From the NCBI GenBank assembly GCA_038254545.1, contig JBBSGB010000018.1:1-64000 (forward strand): a DNA stretch of 64,000 nucleotides, in the 5' to 3' direction. Positions 16,881-25,673 of the stretch are shown here, piece by piece; the first letter of the stretch is position 1, and every line of letters begins with the position of its first letter. The position numbers were made by a program, and so were the translations under genes. The DNA comes from CAHJXF01 sp038254545 (GTDB taxonomy: Bacteria; Pseudomonadota; Gammaproteobacteria; Burkholderiales; Burkholderiaceae_D). The notes under the pieces were generated by a model. That model saw only the letters and a list, made by a program, of their open reading frames with translations, had not been told where the DNA came from and ran no database searches.

Positions 16881-17240
16881 TCAGTCGTGCACGAGGTTGG
16901 GCCGCACTTCATAGACGCGTCCCGGGCGGCGGGGGCAGCGCGCGGTCCATTCGAGCGCGGCATCCAGGTCGGGCACGTCGATGATGTAGAACCCGCCCAG
17001 CTGTTCCTTGGTGTCGGCGAACGGTCCGTCCTGCACCTGTTGCTTACCGTCCTTGAACCTGAGCACCGTCGCGGTATCGGGCGGCTATAGGCCCGCGCCG
17101 CCGCGCATCACGCCCGCGTCCTGCAGCGCCTTGGTGTAGATCGGCCACTCGGACCAATAGGCTGCGCGCTTGCCCGCATCGGGGTCGTTGCGCGTCGCGA
17201 AGTCGGCCGGCGTTTCGTAGATCATGATCGTGTAGTTCAT
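16881..17240 (-). pseudogene. DGPF/YCII-family protein interrupted by an in-frame amber codon
   Basis: The ATG at 17240 opens MNYTIMIYETPADFATRN and continues in one frame to 16881, giving 119 codons, the normal size of a DGPF (YCII-related) protein. At 17085-17087 the frame holds TAG, flanked by GGAGL before and PPDTATVLRF after; relatives usually have Gln here (GLQPP), so one C-to-T change explains it. The part after the stop is intact and carries the diagnostic QDGPFADTKEQLGGFYI. Codon use and length are otherwise normal, suggesting a recent loss or a sequencing error. The function of DGPF proteins is unknown; they are usual targets of ECF42 factors, and the ECF42 gene is the next gene downstream. 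Confidence 0.85.
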
Positions 17241-17355
17241 GGTGTCCTCTCGAAATGTCGCGAGCGATGCGGCTGCATGCTCACGACAATGACGATTCGT
17301 CCGAACTCATTTCGACACGAGAAAAAAGAAATTTTCGATGCCGATCGGTCGGCCC

Positions 17356-17664
17356 TCAGACGTCCTTGGTATCGAACATCAGCATCTCGACACCTGCCTG
17401 TGCGAAGTTGGCGAGATCGCCTGCAGCCGCGCCTCCCTCGGGTGATGCGAGCGCCTGCTGTAACGCGCTCATCGACTCGAACTCGAGTGTCGCGACGAGG
17501 TGATAGGGCGACACGCCTGTCGGGCTTGCGACTGCGCCCGAGCTGACCTGGTAGCTGAGCAGTCCGGGAATCTTGTTCGCAAGCGGGACGTGCGTCTTGA
17601 AGTAGTAGTTGTCGAACGCGGCCGCATCGGCAGGTTTCTTGTAGAGCACCACGAGCTTCGCCAT
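17356..17664 (-). CDS. EthD-family small dimeric alpha+beta barrel protein
   Basis: A 102-aa protein of the EthD/ferredoxin-like alpha-beta barrel superfamily: MAKLVVLYKKPADAAAFDNY, then YFKTHVPLANKIPGL and VATLEFESMSALQQALASPEG. Family members are small dimers found near degradative or regulatory genes; catalytic roles are mostly unproven. It lies between argH and the DGPF pseudogene on the same strand. The 115 bases before the pseudogene start hold no recognisable gene. Together with the DGPF remnant and the ECF42 factor it may form one regulon, as ECF42 loci often contain several such small alpha+beta proteins. Confidence 0.85.
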   Translation of the reverse strand: MAKLVVLYKKPADAAAFDNYYFKTHVPLANKIPGLLSYQVSSGAVASPTGVSPYHLVATLEFESMSALQQALASPEGGAAAGDLANFAQAGVEMLMFDTKDV

Positions 17665-17727
17665 CTATCGTTCCTCCTCGTTGTCGCGATCCGATCGCCG
17701 GGTCGCTGATTCTCAATCGTCATCGCT

Positions 17728-19167
17728 TCAGGATGTTGTGGTCGTGCCCTGCTTCAAGCGCATGCGATGGGCCGCGATCTCGTCGCGCACCCGCAAGGGC
17801 GCCGTCCCGCCTACGTGCCTGCGACTCGCGACCGAACCTTCGAGCGTGAGCACCGCGTGCACGTCCTCGCCGATGCGCGAAGCGGCCGGGTTCGCATGGT
17901 TCTCCACCATCGCCCGCAAGTCCTCGAGCGACAGGTCGGCCAGGTCCACCCCGCGCTCCTCGCAGGCGCGCACCGCGCGCGCGACCGCTTCGTGCGCGTC
18001 GCGAAACGGCAGGCCTTTCTTCACAAGGTAGTCCGCGAGATCGGTCGCGGTCGCGAAGCCTTGGAGCGCAGCCGCGCGCATGGCATCGGGCTTGACCGAG
18101 ATGCCCGCGATCATCTCGGCAAAGATCGCGAGCGTGTCGTCCAGCGTATCGAACGCGTCGAACAGCGGTTCCTTGTCTTCCTGGTTGTCCTTGTTGTACG
18201 TCAGCGGCTGGCCCTTCATCAACGTCAACAACGCCATCAGATCGCCGTAGACGCGGCCGGTCTTGCCCCGCGCCAGTTCGGCCGCGTCCGGGTTCTTTTT
18301 CTGCGGCATGATCGACGAGCCGGTGCAGAAGCGATCCGCGATGTCGATGAAGCCAAAGCGCGGGCTCATCCACAGCACCAACTCTTCGGACAGGCGTGAG
18401 ATGTGCATCATCGCCAGCGACGCGGACGATGCGAACTCGATCGCGAAGTCACGATCCGACACCGCGTCGAGCGAGTTGTGGCACACGCCGTCGAAGCCCA
18501 GCGTCTTCGCGACTCTTTCGCGATCGATGGCAAAGCTCGTGCCCGCGAGCGCGGCCGCGCCCAGCGGAAGGCGATTGACGCGCTTTCTGCAATCGGCAAA
18601 ACGCTCGTCGTCGCGCGCGAACATCTCGACGTAGGCCAGCAGGTGGTGCCCGAACGTGACCGGCTGCGCGACCTGCATGTGCGTGAAGCCCGGCATGATG
18701 GTTTCGACGTGCGCGTCGGCCAGATTGAGCAGCGAGCGCTGCATGGCGACCAGTCGTTCGTGCAGACCGTCGATCGCGCCACGCAGCCACAGGCGCATGT
18801 CGGTGGCGACCTGGTCGTTGCGCGAGCGCGCGGTGTGCAGGCGCTTGCCGGCGTCGCCTGCGATCTCAGTGAGTCGTCGCTCGATATTCAGATGCACGTC
18901 TTCGAGATCGATTGCCCAGGTGAAGCGCCCGGCCTCGATCTCCTCGCGTATCGTCGCCATGCCCTTGACGATCGCCGCATGATCGGCATCCGAAAGGATG
19001 CCCACGTGATGCAGCATCTCGGCATGCGCGAGCGAGCCTTCGATGTCGACCAGGGCGAGCCGCTGGTCGAAGCTCACCGACGCGGTATAGCGCTTCAACA
19101 GCGCGGACATGGGCTCGGAAAAACGTGCGGACCAGGCTTCGGCCTTGCGCGAAAATTGTTGTGTCAT
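17728..19167 (-). CDS. argH: Argininosuccinate lyase
   Basis: Last enzyme of arginine synthesis (479 aa), cleaving argininosuccinate to arginine and fumarate. The fumarase/aspartase superfamily signature GSSIMPQKKNPD is at residues 283-294, including the catalytic loop serines. Other conserved parts are HTARSRNDQVATDMRLW (about 111-127) and GFTHMQVAQPV (160-170). I start at ATG 19167 (MTQQFSRKAEAW); the longer frame upstream lacks family similarity. It is divergent from an AlgZ/AlgR-type pair, and the argH/algZR neighbourhood is also known from Pseudomonas. Confidence 0.97.
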   Translation of the reverse strand: MTQQFSRKAEAWSARFSEPMSALLKRYTASVSFDQRLALVDIEGSLAHAEMLHHVGILSDADHAAIVKGMATIREEIEAGRFTWAIDLEDVHLNIERRLTEIAGDAGKRLHTARSRNDQVATDMRLWLRGAIDGLHERLVAMQRSLLNLADAHVETIMPGFTHMQVAQPVTFGHHLLAYVEMFARDDERFADCRKRVNRLPLGAAALAGTSFAIDRERVAKTLGFDGVCHNSLDAVSDRDFAIEFASSASLAMMHISRLSEELVLWMSPRFGFIDIADRFCTGSSIMPQKKNPDAAELARGKTGRVYGDLMALLTLMKGQPLTYNKDNQEDKEPLFDAFDTLDDTLAIFAEMIAGISVKPDAMRAAALQGFATATDLADYLVKKGLPFRDAHEAVARAVRACEERGVDLADLSLEDLRAMVENHANPAASRIGEDVHAVLTLEGSVASRRHVGGTAPLRVRDEIAAHRMRLKQGTTTTS

Positions 19168-19286
19168 TATCTTCGGCGGTCCGAATCGAGCCGTGATTGT
19201 GCAATGGATAAGTGGTCGCGCGGCATGCGGCTGCGCACGCAGCGATCGGTTTTGCAGAGGCATCCCGCCTGAACGATAGGGGCCGC

Positions 19287-20399
19287 GTGAGCGAGGAAAG
19301 TATAAGTCAGCCGCTCGAAGAGACCGCGATCGTGATCGACAGCGCGGTGCCGGACTGGTGCAACCTCGGCCTCACGCTGCGCATCGTTCTGGGCACCAAC
19401 GCGCTGTTCTTCTGCATCGCCGCGCTCAACGCCGAATCGTCCGCGCAGTGGCTCGCGCAATGGTTGCGGATGGCGATGCTGATCGAACCGGTACTGATCG
19501 CGAGCCTGCTGTTCGGATGTTTGATCCGTCGCATGACGTGGCGCTGGCCGGCGCGATTGCAGTTTGCGATCGTGCTGCTGTTGCCGGCGTCGTTGACGAT
19601 AGGCGTGGAGTCTTTCATCACCGTGAGCGAATCGTTGCGACCGCCGATCGTGTGGCGCGATGCGGCCTTCGCGATGCTGCTGGCCGGCGCCATTCTCTAC
19701 TGGGCCCGGCTGCGCGACCGCGCCTATTCGCCCGCGCTTGCCGAGGCGCAGTTGCAGGCGCTGCAGTCGCGCATCCGTCCTCACTTCCTGTTCAACAGCC
19801 TGAACGCCGCACTCGGCCTGATCCGTTCGGACCCACGTCGCGCCGAGACGGTGCTCGAAGATATCGCCGACCTGTTTCGCGTCCTGATGCGCGACAGCCG
19901 CGAGCGCGTGCCGCTGGCAAACGAGATCGACCTGTGCAAGCAATATCTCGCGATCGAGAAGCTGCGCCTGGGCGATCGGCTTGCGACCGAATGGCACGTC
20001 GATGAGGGATCGCTCGCTGCGCTGGTGCCCACGCTGTTGCTGCAACCGCTGATCGAGAACGCCGTGCATCACGGCATCGAGCCTTCGCAGATCGGCGGCA
20101 CGATCACGATCGACATCGCGCGGGTCGGACGCTACGTCGAGATCGGCATCGCCAATCCCTGGCAAGGCGACGCGGCCGCTGCGCAGACGCGCGGCAACGG
20201 CATCGGCCTCGACAACGTGCGTCAACGTCTGGCGCTCGTGCATGATCTGGAAGCGACCGTCGACAGTGCGGTGCGCGAGGGCCGCTATGTGGTTCGCATG
20301 CGGCTGCCGGCGGAGCGGCGACGAGGGCCGCGCGCGCGGCCGAACCCTCTCCCAGCCTCTCCCCTGAAGGCGGAGGAGTCACCGTCGAGGACCCGATGA
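19287..20399 (+). CDS. LytS/AlgZ-type sensor histidine kinase
   Basis: A membrane histidine kinase of 370 aa. Four hydrophobic segments (about residues 28-50, 62-82, 90-112 and 125-142) precede the cytoplasmic kinase domain. The phospho-acceptor is His166 in LQSRIRPHFLFNSLNAALG; the ATP-binding part shows LLQPLIENAVHHGI and GNGIGLDNVRQRL. The start is the GTG at 19287, preceded by AGGGG; the in-frame stretch before it overlaps the argH promoter region. The stop overlaps the regulator's start by four bases. The last about 28 residues are encoded by a CCCTCTCCC-type repeat-like sequence and are unlike the family. In Pseudomonas the homologous pair controls alginate and pili. Confidence 0.9.
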   Translation: MSEESISQPLEETAIVIDSAVPDWCNLGLTLRIVLGTNALFFCIAALNAESSAQWLAQWLRMAMLIEPVLIASLLFGCLIRRMTWRWPARLQFAIVLLLPASLTIGVESFITVSESLRPPIVWRDAAFAMLLAGAILYWARLRDRAYSPALAEAQLQALQSRIRPHFLFNSLNAALGLIRSDPRRAETVLEDIADLFRVLMRDSRERVPLANEIDLCKQYLAIEKLRLGDRLATEWHVDEGSLAALVPTLLLQPLIENAVHHGIEPSQIGGTITIDIARVGRYVEIGIANPWQGDAAAAQTRGNGIGLDNVRQRLALVHDLEATVDSAVREGRYVVRMRLPAERRRGPRARPNPLPASPLKAEESPSRTR

Positions 20400-21205
20400 A
20401 CGACAACAACGACACCATTGCACGCATCCTCATCGTCGATGACGAAGCGCCGGCGCGCGCACGCATGATCGATCTGCTCTCGGATGTCGCGCACGAATTT
20501 CCGCACACCATCGTCGGCGAGGCAGGCGACGGCAGGAGCGCACTCGACCGGCTGGCCGAGACGCCGGCCGACATCGCGCTGATCGACGTGCAGATGCCCG
20601 GCATGACCGGCATCGAACTCGCGCGCCACCTGGGCGCGCTGCCCGAGCCGCCGGCGATCGTTTTCGTCACCGCTTTCGACGAATACGCAGTCAAGGCTTT
20701 CGAGGTCCACGCGCTCGACTATCTGATGAAGCCGGTGCGTGCCGCGCGCCTGCTCGAAGCGCTGATGCGCGTGCGTGCGCTGACCCGTCAGCAGCAGACG
20801 CAGGCGATCGCTGCGGCCGCGCGCGAATCGGGCGAGGCCACGGGCAGGAAACGCGACACGATCGCGGTGGTCGAGCGCGGCCGCGTGCTGCTGGTACCGG
20901 TGGCCGATGTCGTCTATCTGAAGGCCGAGCTCAAGTACATCACGATTCGCACCGCCGACCGCGAGTACCTGACCGAGGAGCCGCTGGTCGATCTCGAAAA
21001 CGAGTTCGCCGATCGCTTCATCCGCGTGCATCGCAATGCGCTGGTGTCACGCAGCGCGATCGGCGGATTCGAGCGCGTCGAGAGCGTGGGCAGCGGCGAT
21101 GCCGTCGGCGAGCCGCACTGGGTGGTGACCCTGCGCAACGTGCCCGAGCGCCTGCCGGTGAGCCGCCGGCAATGGCCGATCGTGAAGGACGCGATGCGGT
21201 CGTGA
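20396..21205 (+). CDS. LytTR-family response regulator (AlgR-like)
   Basis: A 269-aa response regulator. The receiver domain (about 8-125) has the acidic pair Asp15-Asp16, the phospho-acceptor Asp64 in IALIDVQMPGMTG, Thr in VFVTAFDEYA and Lys in YLMKPV. The LytTR DNA-binding domain spans about 155-265 (LKYITIRTADREYLTEEPL, FIRVHRNALVSRSAIGGFERV). It overlaps the kinase gene by four bases, so the pair is coupled. AlgR homologs bind direct-repeat sites; none was identified here. In Pseudomonas hemC follows algR; here a small unrelated gene does. Confidence 0.93.
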   Translation: MNDNNDTIARILIVDDEAPARARMIDLLSDVAHEFPHTIVGEAGDGRSALDRLAETPADIALIDVQMPGMTGIELARHLGALPEPPAIVFVTAFDEYAVKAFEVHALDYLMKPVRAARLLEALMRVRALTRQQQTQAIAAAARESGEATGRKRDTIAVVERGRVLLVPVADVVYLKAELKYITIRTADREYLTEEPLVDLENEFADRFIRVHRNALVSRSAIGGFERVESVGSGDAVGEPHWVVTLRNVPERLPVSRRQWPIVKDAMRS

Positions 21206-21264
21206 CGAAGGATGGATGCGGGCCAGCCGCGCGATAATGCGCCCTTCAATTCAAAGGAAGGACC

Positions 21265-21531
21265 ATGCCCTACATCCTCAGCAAAGAGCGCGACAAGCTC
21301 AAGCCGGCCACCGACGCCACCGCCGCCGTGATCGACAAGGACACCACCGCGGGCGACCTCAACTACATGATCTCGTTGATGGCCAAGGCCTACATCGACG
21401 CCAAGGGCCTGCGCTACGAACACCTCAACGCGGTCGTCGGCGCGCTCGATTCCGCCAAGGCCGAGTTCCAGCGCCGCGTCGTCGCGCCCTACGAAGACAA
21501 GAAGATCGCCGAGAATGGCGACGTGTATTGA
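21265..21531 (+). CDS. Small conserved protein ending in YEDKKIAENGDVY
   Basis: An 88-aa soluble helical protein, MPYILSKERDKLKPA at the start and VVAPYEDKKIAENGDVY at the end. I recall small proteins sharing this C-terminal signature in bacteria and phages (an uncharacterised DUF family, I think DUF6899), with no known function. AAGGAAGG lies just upstream of the ATG. A GATAAT -10-like box is at 21232-21237. It is followed 14 bases later by a monooxygenase-like gene in the same direction and may be co-transcribed with it. Confidence 0.82.
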   Translation: MPYILSKERDKLKPATDATAAVIDKDTTAGDLNYMISLMAKAYIDAKGLRYEHLNAVVGALDSAKAEFQRRVVAPYEDKKIAENGDVY

Positions 21532-21545
21532 AGGGGAGATTCGCG

Positions 21546-21842
21546 ATGATCGTCATCACCGGCGCGATGCTCGCCAAGCCCGAGCGCATCGATGAAGCCC
21601 TGATGCTCAGCCTCGAGCACGTCAGGCGCTCGCGCAAGGAGTCCGGTTGCATTTCACACGCCGTGCATCGCGATGCCGAGAATCCGCTGCGACTGGTCTT
21701 CGTCGAGGAGTGGGCCGACATGGCCGCGCTCAGTGCGCACTTCGCAGTACCGGCGTCGCGCGCGTTCGGCAAGGCGATGGGCGCGATGGCAAGCGAGGCG
21801 CCGACGATCAAGATCTACGAGGCGACGCGGATCGAGCAATGA
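21546..21842 (+). CDS. Antibiotic biosynthesis monooxygenase (ABM/YgiN-like) protein
   Basis: A 98-aa ABM-domain protein of the dimeric ferredoxin-like fold: MIVITGAMLAKPERIDEAL, then HVRRSRKESGCISHAVHRD, FVEEWADMAALSAHF and the terminal IKIYEATRI. Such proteins include cofactor-independent quinol or anthrone monooxygenases (YgiN, ActVA-Orf6), though many have no assigned reaction. The stop overlaps the start of the following LigB-type dioxygenase by four bases, so the two are translationally coupled. A shared role in handling an aromatic or quinol compound is a reasonable inference. Confidence 0.88.
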   Translation: MIVITGAMLAKPERIDEALMLSLEHVRRSRKESGCISHAVHRDAENPLRLVFVEEWADMAALSAHFAVPASRAFGKAMGAMASEAPTIKIYEATRIEQ

Positions 21843-22693
21843 GTCCGGTGACCAACGACCCGGCCAGCAACCCGGCAGGGACTGATGAATCCGTTGCGGC
21901 GCGCACGCCCTCGCTCTACATCCCGCATGGCGCAGGTCCCTGCTTCTTCATGGACTGGAACCCGCGCGACACGTGGACACGCATGGGCGAGTTTCTCCGC
22001 GGCGCGATGTCCGCCCTGCCACAGAAGCCTTCCGCGATCCTAATGGTGTCGGCGCACTGGGAAACGCCGCACTACGCGGTGGGCAGCGCGGAGCGGCCCG
22101 GCCTGTTGTTCGACTACAGCGGCTTTCCACCGCACACCTATGAATTGCGTTACGCGCCGTCGGGCAGCCCCGCGCTTGCAGCCCGAGTGCGCGCGCTGCT
22201 GTCGGCCGCCGGCTTGCCGAACGATGAAGACCGCGAGCGCGCCTACGACCACGGCATGTTCATTCCGCTGTTGCTGATGGCGCCCGAGGCCGACATCCCG
22301 GTCGTGCAACTGTCGGTGCGCGCGGGACTCGATGCGCGCGAACACGGCGCCGTCGGCCACGCGCTCGCGCCGCTGCGCGACGAAGGCGTGTTCATTGTCG
22401 GCAGCGGCATGAGCTTTCACAACATGCGCGGCTATGGCGATGCGCGCTTCGGTCCGATCTCGGACCGCTTCGATGCGTGGCTCACCGAGACCGTCGGCAT
22501 AGTCGACGCGTCAAAGCGCGGCGACGCGCTCGCGCGCTGGGACGAGCATCCCGATGGCCGCCTCTCGCATCCGCGCGAGGAGCATCTGATTCCGCTGATG
22601 GTGGTGGCTGGCAGCGCCGGCGATGTCGCGGGCCGGCGCGTATTCAGCGATCGCGTGATGGGGACGACGGTGTCGGCGTTTCAGTTCGGGTAG
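21839..22693 (+). CDS. Class III extradiol ring-cleavage dioxygenase (DODA/LigB type)
   Basis: A 284-aa non-heme iron dioxygenase of the LigB superfamily, DODA branch. Metal-ligand and catalytic histidines are visible in SLYIPHGAGPC (about 28-38), VSAHWETP (about 67-74), DHGMFIPLLLM (about 138-148) and GSGMSFHNMRG; RLSHPREEHLIPLM near the C-terminus is also typical. The reaction would be extradiol opening of a catechol-like ring, as in 4,5-DOPA dioxygenases; the bacterial substrate is unknown. The ATG overlaps the ABM gene stop by four bases. Confidence 0.92.
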   Translation: MSPVTNDPASNPAGTDESVAARTPSLYIPHGAGPCFFMDWNPRDTWTRMGEFLRGAMSALPQKPSAILMVSAHWETPHYAVGSAERPGLLFDYSGFPPHTYELRYAPSGSPALAARVRALLSAAGLPNDEDRERAYDHGMFIPLLLMAPEADIPVVQLSVRAGLDAREHGAVGHALAPLRDEGVFIVGSGMSFHNMRGYGDARFGPISDRFDAWLTETVGIVDASKRGDALARWDEHPDGRLSHPREEHLIPLMVVAGSAGDVAGRRVFSDRVMGTTVSAFQFG

Positions 22694-22756
22694 GCAATCG
22701 CGTTCCGCTCGTAGGCAGATCCGACCCACGAATCGACAGTTTCGTCGGATTGCGCT

Positions 22757-22784
22757 TTGCAGCTTTGGCCCCAGCGCCTATATT
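22757..22784 (+). promoter_or_regulatory. Candidate promoter for the ScyD-like gene
   Basis: TTGCAG (22757-22762), a 16-base spacer and TATATT (22779-22784) lie 130 bases before the ScyD-like ATG. The -10 box is good; the -35 box is only partial. Confidence 0.35.
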
Positions 22785-22916
22785 GTTCTGGATCGACTCC
22801 GCGGCTCGGCTTGCGGCGTCGATTCAGGGGGCGCCACGGGCGAATACCTGGAGGCCTCTTGACAGCTTGCCGAAGCCCGGACCATTCGAGCCGTCGGCCA
22901 TTCGAAAGGAGCAGCG

Positions 22917-24059
22917 ATGAAGCCTCTTCAGGGACGGGCCGGCATAGCCGGCATGGTGTTCGTCAGCGCATTCGCAACCGGCGCCGCGGTTCGAGCCGAG
23001 CCGCTCGAGACGAACCGCTCCAACGCGCCGCAGGCCGCGGTCGTTTCGGTCTACGCGACCGGACTCAACAATCCGCGCGGGCTGAAGTTCGGGCCGGACG
23101 GTGCCCTCTATGTCGCCGAAGGCGGAGTAGGTGGAACCAACTCGACCGTCGGACAGTGCACCCAGGTGCCGACTGTCGGGCCCTATACCGGCAGCCCGAC
23201 GGGTTCGCGTATCTCGCGCATCGATTCGCACGGGCATCGCACCACAATCGCCGACGATTTCCCGTCGAGCCAGACCAATCCGGAGTCGGGCAGCCTGGTG
23301 TCGGGCGTCGCCGATATCGCCTTCGTCGATGGGAGGCTGTACGGGATACTCGCCGGCGCCGGGTGTTCGCATGGCGTGCCTTCGATACCCAACGGCGTCG
23401 TGCGCGTGAACAAGGATGGCAGCTGGAAATTGATCGCGAACCTGAGCGCATTTCAGATGGCTTACCCGACGCAGGTCATCGAGCAAGACGACTTCGAGCC
23501 CGACGGTACCTGGTATAGCATGGTCGCGCTCGACGACGATCTCTACGCGGTCGAACCGAACCACGGCGAGCTCGACGTGATCACGACCGACGGCCGCATC
23601 AATCGCATCGCCGACATCTCGGCGAGCCAGGGGCACATCGTCCCGACTGCGATGGCCGTTCACGACGGCAATTTCTACGTGGGCAATCTCGGCACGTTCC
23701 CGATAGTCCAGGGCGCCTCGAAGATCCTGAGGATCACCAAGCGTGGGCATGTCAAGGTGGTCGTCACGGGATTGACTATCGTGACCGGCATCGCGTTCGA
23801 TAGCCGCGGGCGCATGTATGTGCTGGAGAACACAGTCGGCCATCCAGGTCCCACCCCGGCATCGGGACGCGTCGTGCGAGTCACGCGACACGGGGACCTG
23901 AAGGTCATCGCGTCGAACCTGATGCTGCCCACCGCGATGACCTTCGGCCGCGACGGGAACCTGTATGTGTCGGCCGCCGGTTTCGGGCTGCCTCCCAGGG
24001 GGTTCGGCCAAGTCCTGAAGGTTGACTTGCGACCCGACACGGATGAGGACGACGACTGA
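22917..24059 (+). CDS. Exported ScyD/ScyE-family beta-propeller protein
   Basis: A 380-aa exported protein. The signal peptide spans about residues 1-27 (hydrophobic GIAGMVFVSAFATGAAV then RAEP). The mature part contains repeated six-bladed-propeller motifs: GLNNPRGLKFGPDGALYVAEGG, ADIAFVDGRLYGILAGAG, VTGIAFDSRGRMYVLEN and LPTAMTFGRDGNLYVSAAG (each under the NHL/SMP-30-like pattern). ScyD and ScyE take part in scytonemin formation in cyanobacteria, but homologs are widespread in bacteria without that pathway, so the name is structural only here. The C-terminus is very acidic. AAAGGAG precedes the ATG. It converges on hldD. Confidence 0.87.
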   Translation: MKPLQGRAGIAGMVFVSAFATGAAVRAEPLETNRSNAPQAAVVSVYATGLNNPRGLKFGPDGALYVAEGGVGGTNSTVGQCTQVPTVGPYTGSPTGSRISRIDSHGHRTTIADDFPSSQTNPESGSLVSGVADIAFVDGRLYGILAGAGCSHGVPSIPNGVVRVNKDGSWKLIANLSAFQMAYPTQVIEQDDFEPDGTWYSMVALDDDLYAVEPNHGELDVITTDGRINRIADISASQGHIVPTAMAVHDGNFYVGNLGTFPIVQGASKILRITKRGHVKVVVTGLTIVTGIAFDSRGRMYVLENTVGHPGPTPASGRVVRVTRHGDLKVIASNLMLPTAMTFGRDGNLYVSAAGFGLPPRGFGQVLKVDLRPDTDEDDD

Positions 24060-24088
24060 TGATGCGACGGCGGCCGACCGCATCCGTT

Positions 24089-25099
24089 CTACGGATGCGC
24101 TGTCGCGCAGCCTTGCGCTGAGGCCAGCCAGTCGCAATAACGCGAGACGCCTTCTTCGACGGTCAGGAAAGGCGTGTCGTAACCGGCCGCGCGCAGCCGC
24201 GTCGTGTCGGCTTCGGTGAAGCTCTGGTACTTGCCCTTCAAGGCTTCGGGGAAGGCAACGTATTCGATCAGCCCATCGGCGACCTGCTGATCGAGCGGCA
24301 GAGCCTCTTGCCCTCCGTGGCGGCGCAGGCTGTTGACCACCGACATCGCCACATCGTTGAAGGTCTGCGCGCGACCGGTGCCGAGGTTGTAGATCCCCGA
24401 CGTGCCGTGCTCGAGGAAGTGCAGGTTGACCTTGACGACATCCTCGACCGACACGAAGTCGCGCTGCTGCATGCCGTCGCCATAGCCCGCATGACCTTCG
24501 AACAACTTCACGCAACCGTCGCCCTTGAACTGGTTGAAGTTGTGAAAGGCCACCGACGCCATGCGGCCCTTGTGCGACTCGCGTGGACCATAGACGTTGA
24601 AGTAGCGAAAGCCTGCGATCTGATGCTTCGTATCGGGAAGACGCCGACGGACGACCTGGTCGAACAGGAACTTCGAATAGCCATAGACGTTGAGCGGCCG
24701 CTCGGCGCCGCGCTCCTCGACGAAGCGCGGACCCGCACCGTAGGTCGCGGCCGACGACGCATAGAGAAACGGGATGCGCTGCTCGCCGCACGCGTCCATC
24801 AGCGCGAGCGAGTAGCGGTAGTTGTTGTCCATCATGTAGCGGCCGTCGGTCTCCATCGTGTCCGAGCACGCGCCCTGGTGCAGGACCGCGCGCACGCGAC
24901 CGAAGTCGCTGCGCGTGAAGCGTGCGATGAAGTCGCCGCGATCGAGGTAGTCCGCGATCTCGCAATCGACCAGGTTGTTGAACTTGTCGGCGTGCGTCAG
25001 ATCGTCGATCGCGATCACGTCGGTTTCGCCGCGATCGTTCAGGGCCCTGACGAGATTGCTGCCGATGAAGCCGGCTGCGCCGGTGACGATGTAGGTCAT
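24089..25099 (-). CDS. hldD: ADP-L-glycero-D-manno-heptose-6-epimerase
   Basis: A 336-aa SDR-type epimerase that converts ADP-D-glycero- to ADP-L-glycero-manno-heptose for the LPS inner core. Evidence is the N-terminal Rossmann motif GAAGFIGSN (7-15), YASSAATYG, the catalytic Tyr139-xxx-Lys143 in VYGYSKFLFDQ, and FRYFNVYGPRESHKGRMAS; the GQQ-like RDFVSVEDVV and NLGTGRAQTF follow. ATG 25099 (MTYIVTGAAG) is the family start. In related genomes hldE precedes hldD directly; here about 4 kb of oppositely oriented accessory genes separates them, so hldD needs its own promoter. Confidence 0.97.
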   Translation of the reverse strand: MTYIVTGAAGFIGSNLVRALNDRGETDVIAIDDLTHADKFNNLVDCEIADYLDRGDFIARFTRSDFGRVRAVLHQGACSDTMETDGRYMMDNNYRYSLALMDACGEQRIPFLYASSAATYGAGPRFVEERGAERPLNVYGYSKFLFDQVVRRRLPDTKHQIAGFRYFNVYGPRESHKGRMASVAFHNFNQFKGDGCVKLFEGHAGYGDGMQQRDFVSVEDVVKVNLHFLEHGTSGIYNLGTGRAQTFNDVAMSVVNSLRRHGGQEALPLDQQVADGLIEYVAFPEALKGKYQSFTEADTTRLRAAGYDTPFLTVEEGVSRYCDWLASAQGCATAHP

Positions 25100-25673
25100 G
25101 GAGGTGCGCGGGGAAGCGGGACGTGGGTGCACGAAGCGGGCGCACATGATATCGCTGGTGCTGTTCGCGACGAGCGCGGTCGATGCTATGGCGGCCGCGG
25201 GATCGATGCGGACATGCAGCAACTTCCATGAGAAGGCCGTGAGCATCGTTGACTCGGACAGCACGGTTTCATAGATTGCGTGATGTCTAAATCTAGTCGT
25301 GCTCCAAGCCGATCCGGTTGCATACTTGATCCGGAATACGAAGCGGCAGAAGTGCGGATTGCGATTGTGCGATAACGCCATCCGCGATAATTTTTGGGCG
25401 CCCTACCGGCTTGAAGGAACCCCGCAAATGAAGCCGAGACAAGCGAATATCCACAAGTGGGCTTTGCCCACCGCGGCTGCCGCTCCTGTCAAACATCAGA
25501 CATCAGGCGCCGGATACGGCGCAAGCGCAAGGCGTTGCTGTAGCGCCTGGAGCGATGGAAGATCTTTCCCGCGCCAAGGAGGTGGTGCAGCCTCCTTCGT
25601 ATCGCTATGGTCGTGTGCACGAAACCATGCGACGATCTCACGGCCAGACATTGGCGAAACACAAGGAGCATCG
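25100..25673. other. 574-bp gap between hldD and ridA-like gene; no confident gene
   Basis: This gap must contain the hldD promoter (minus strand) and the leader of the RidA-like gene. Base composition is lower in GC than the flanking core genes from about 25230 onward. Short open frames exist on both strands (for example a 40-codon frame starting MEDLSRAKEVV near 25555), but none has a recognisable product. Two hairpins stand out: 25457-25471 (GTGGGC/GCCCAC) and 25576-25597 (AAGGAGG paired with CCTCCTT). It looks like the left flank of the accessory insertion. Confidence 0.5.
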
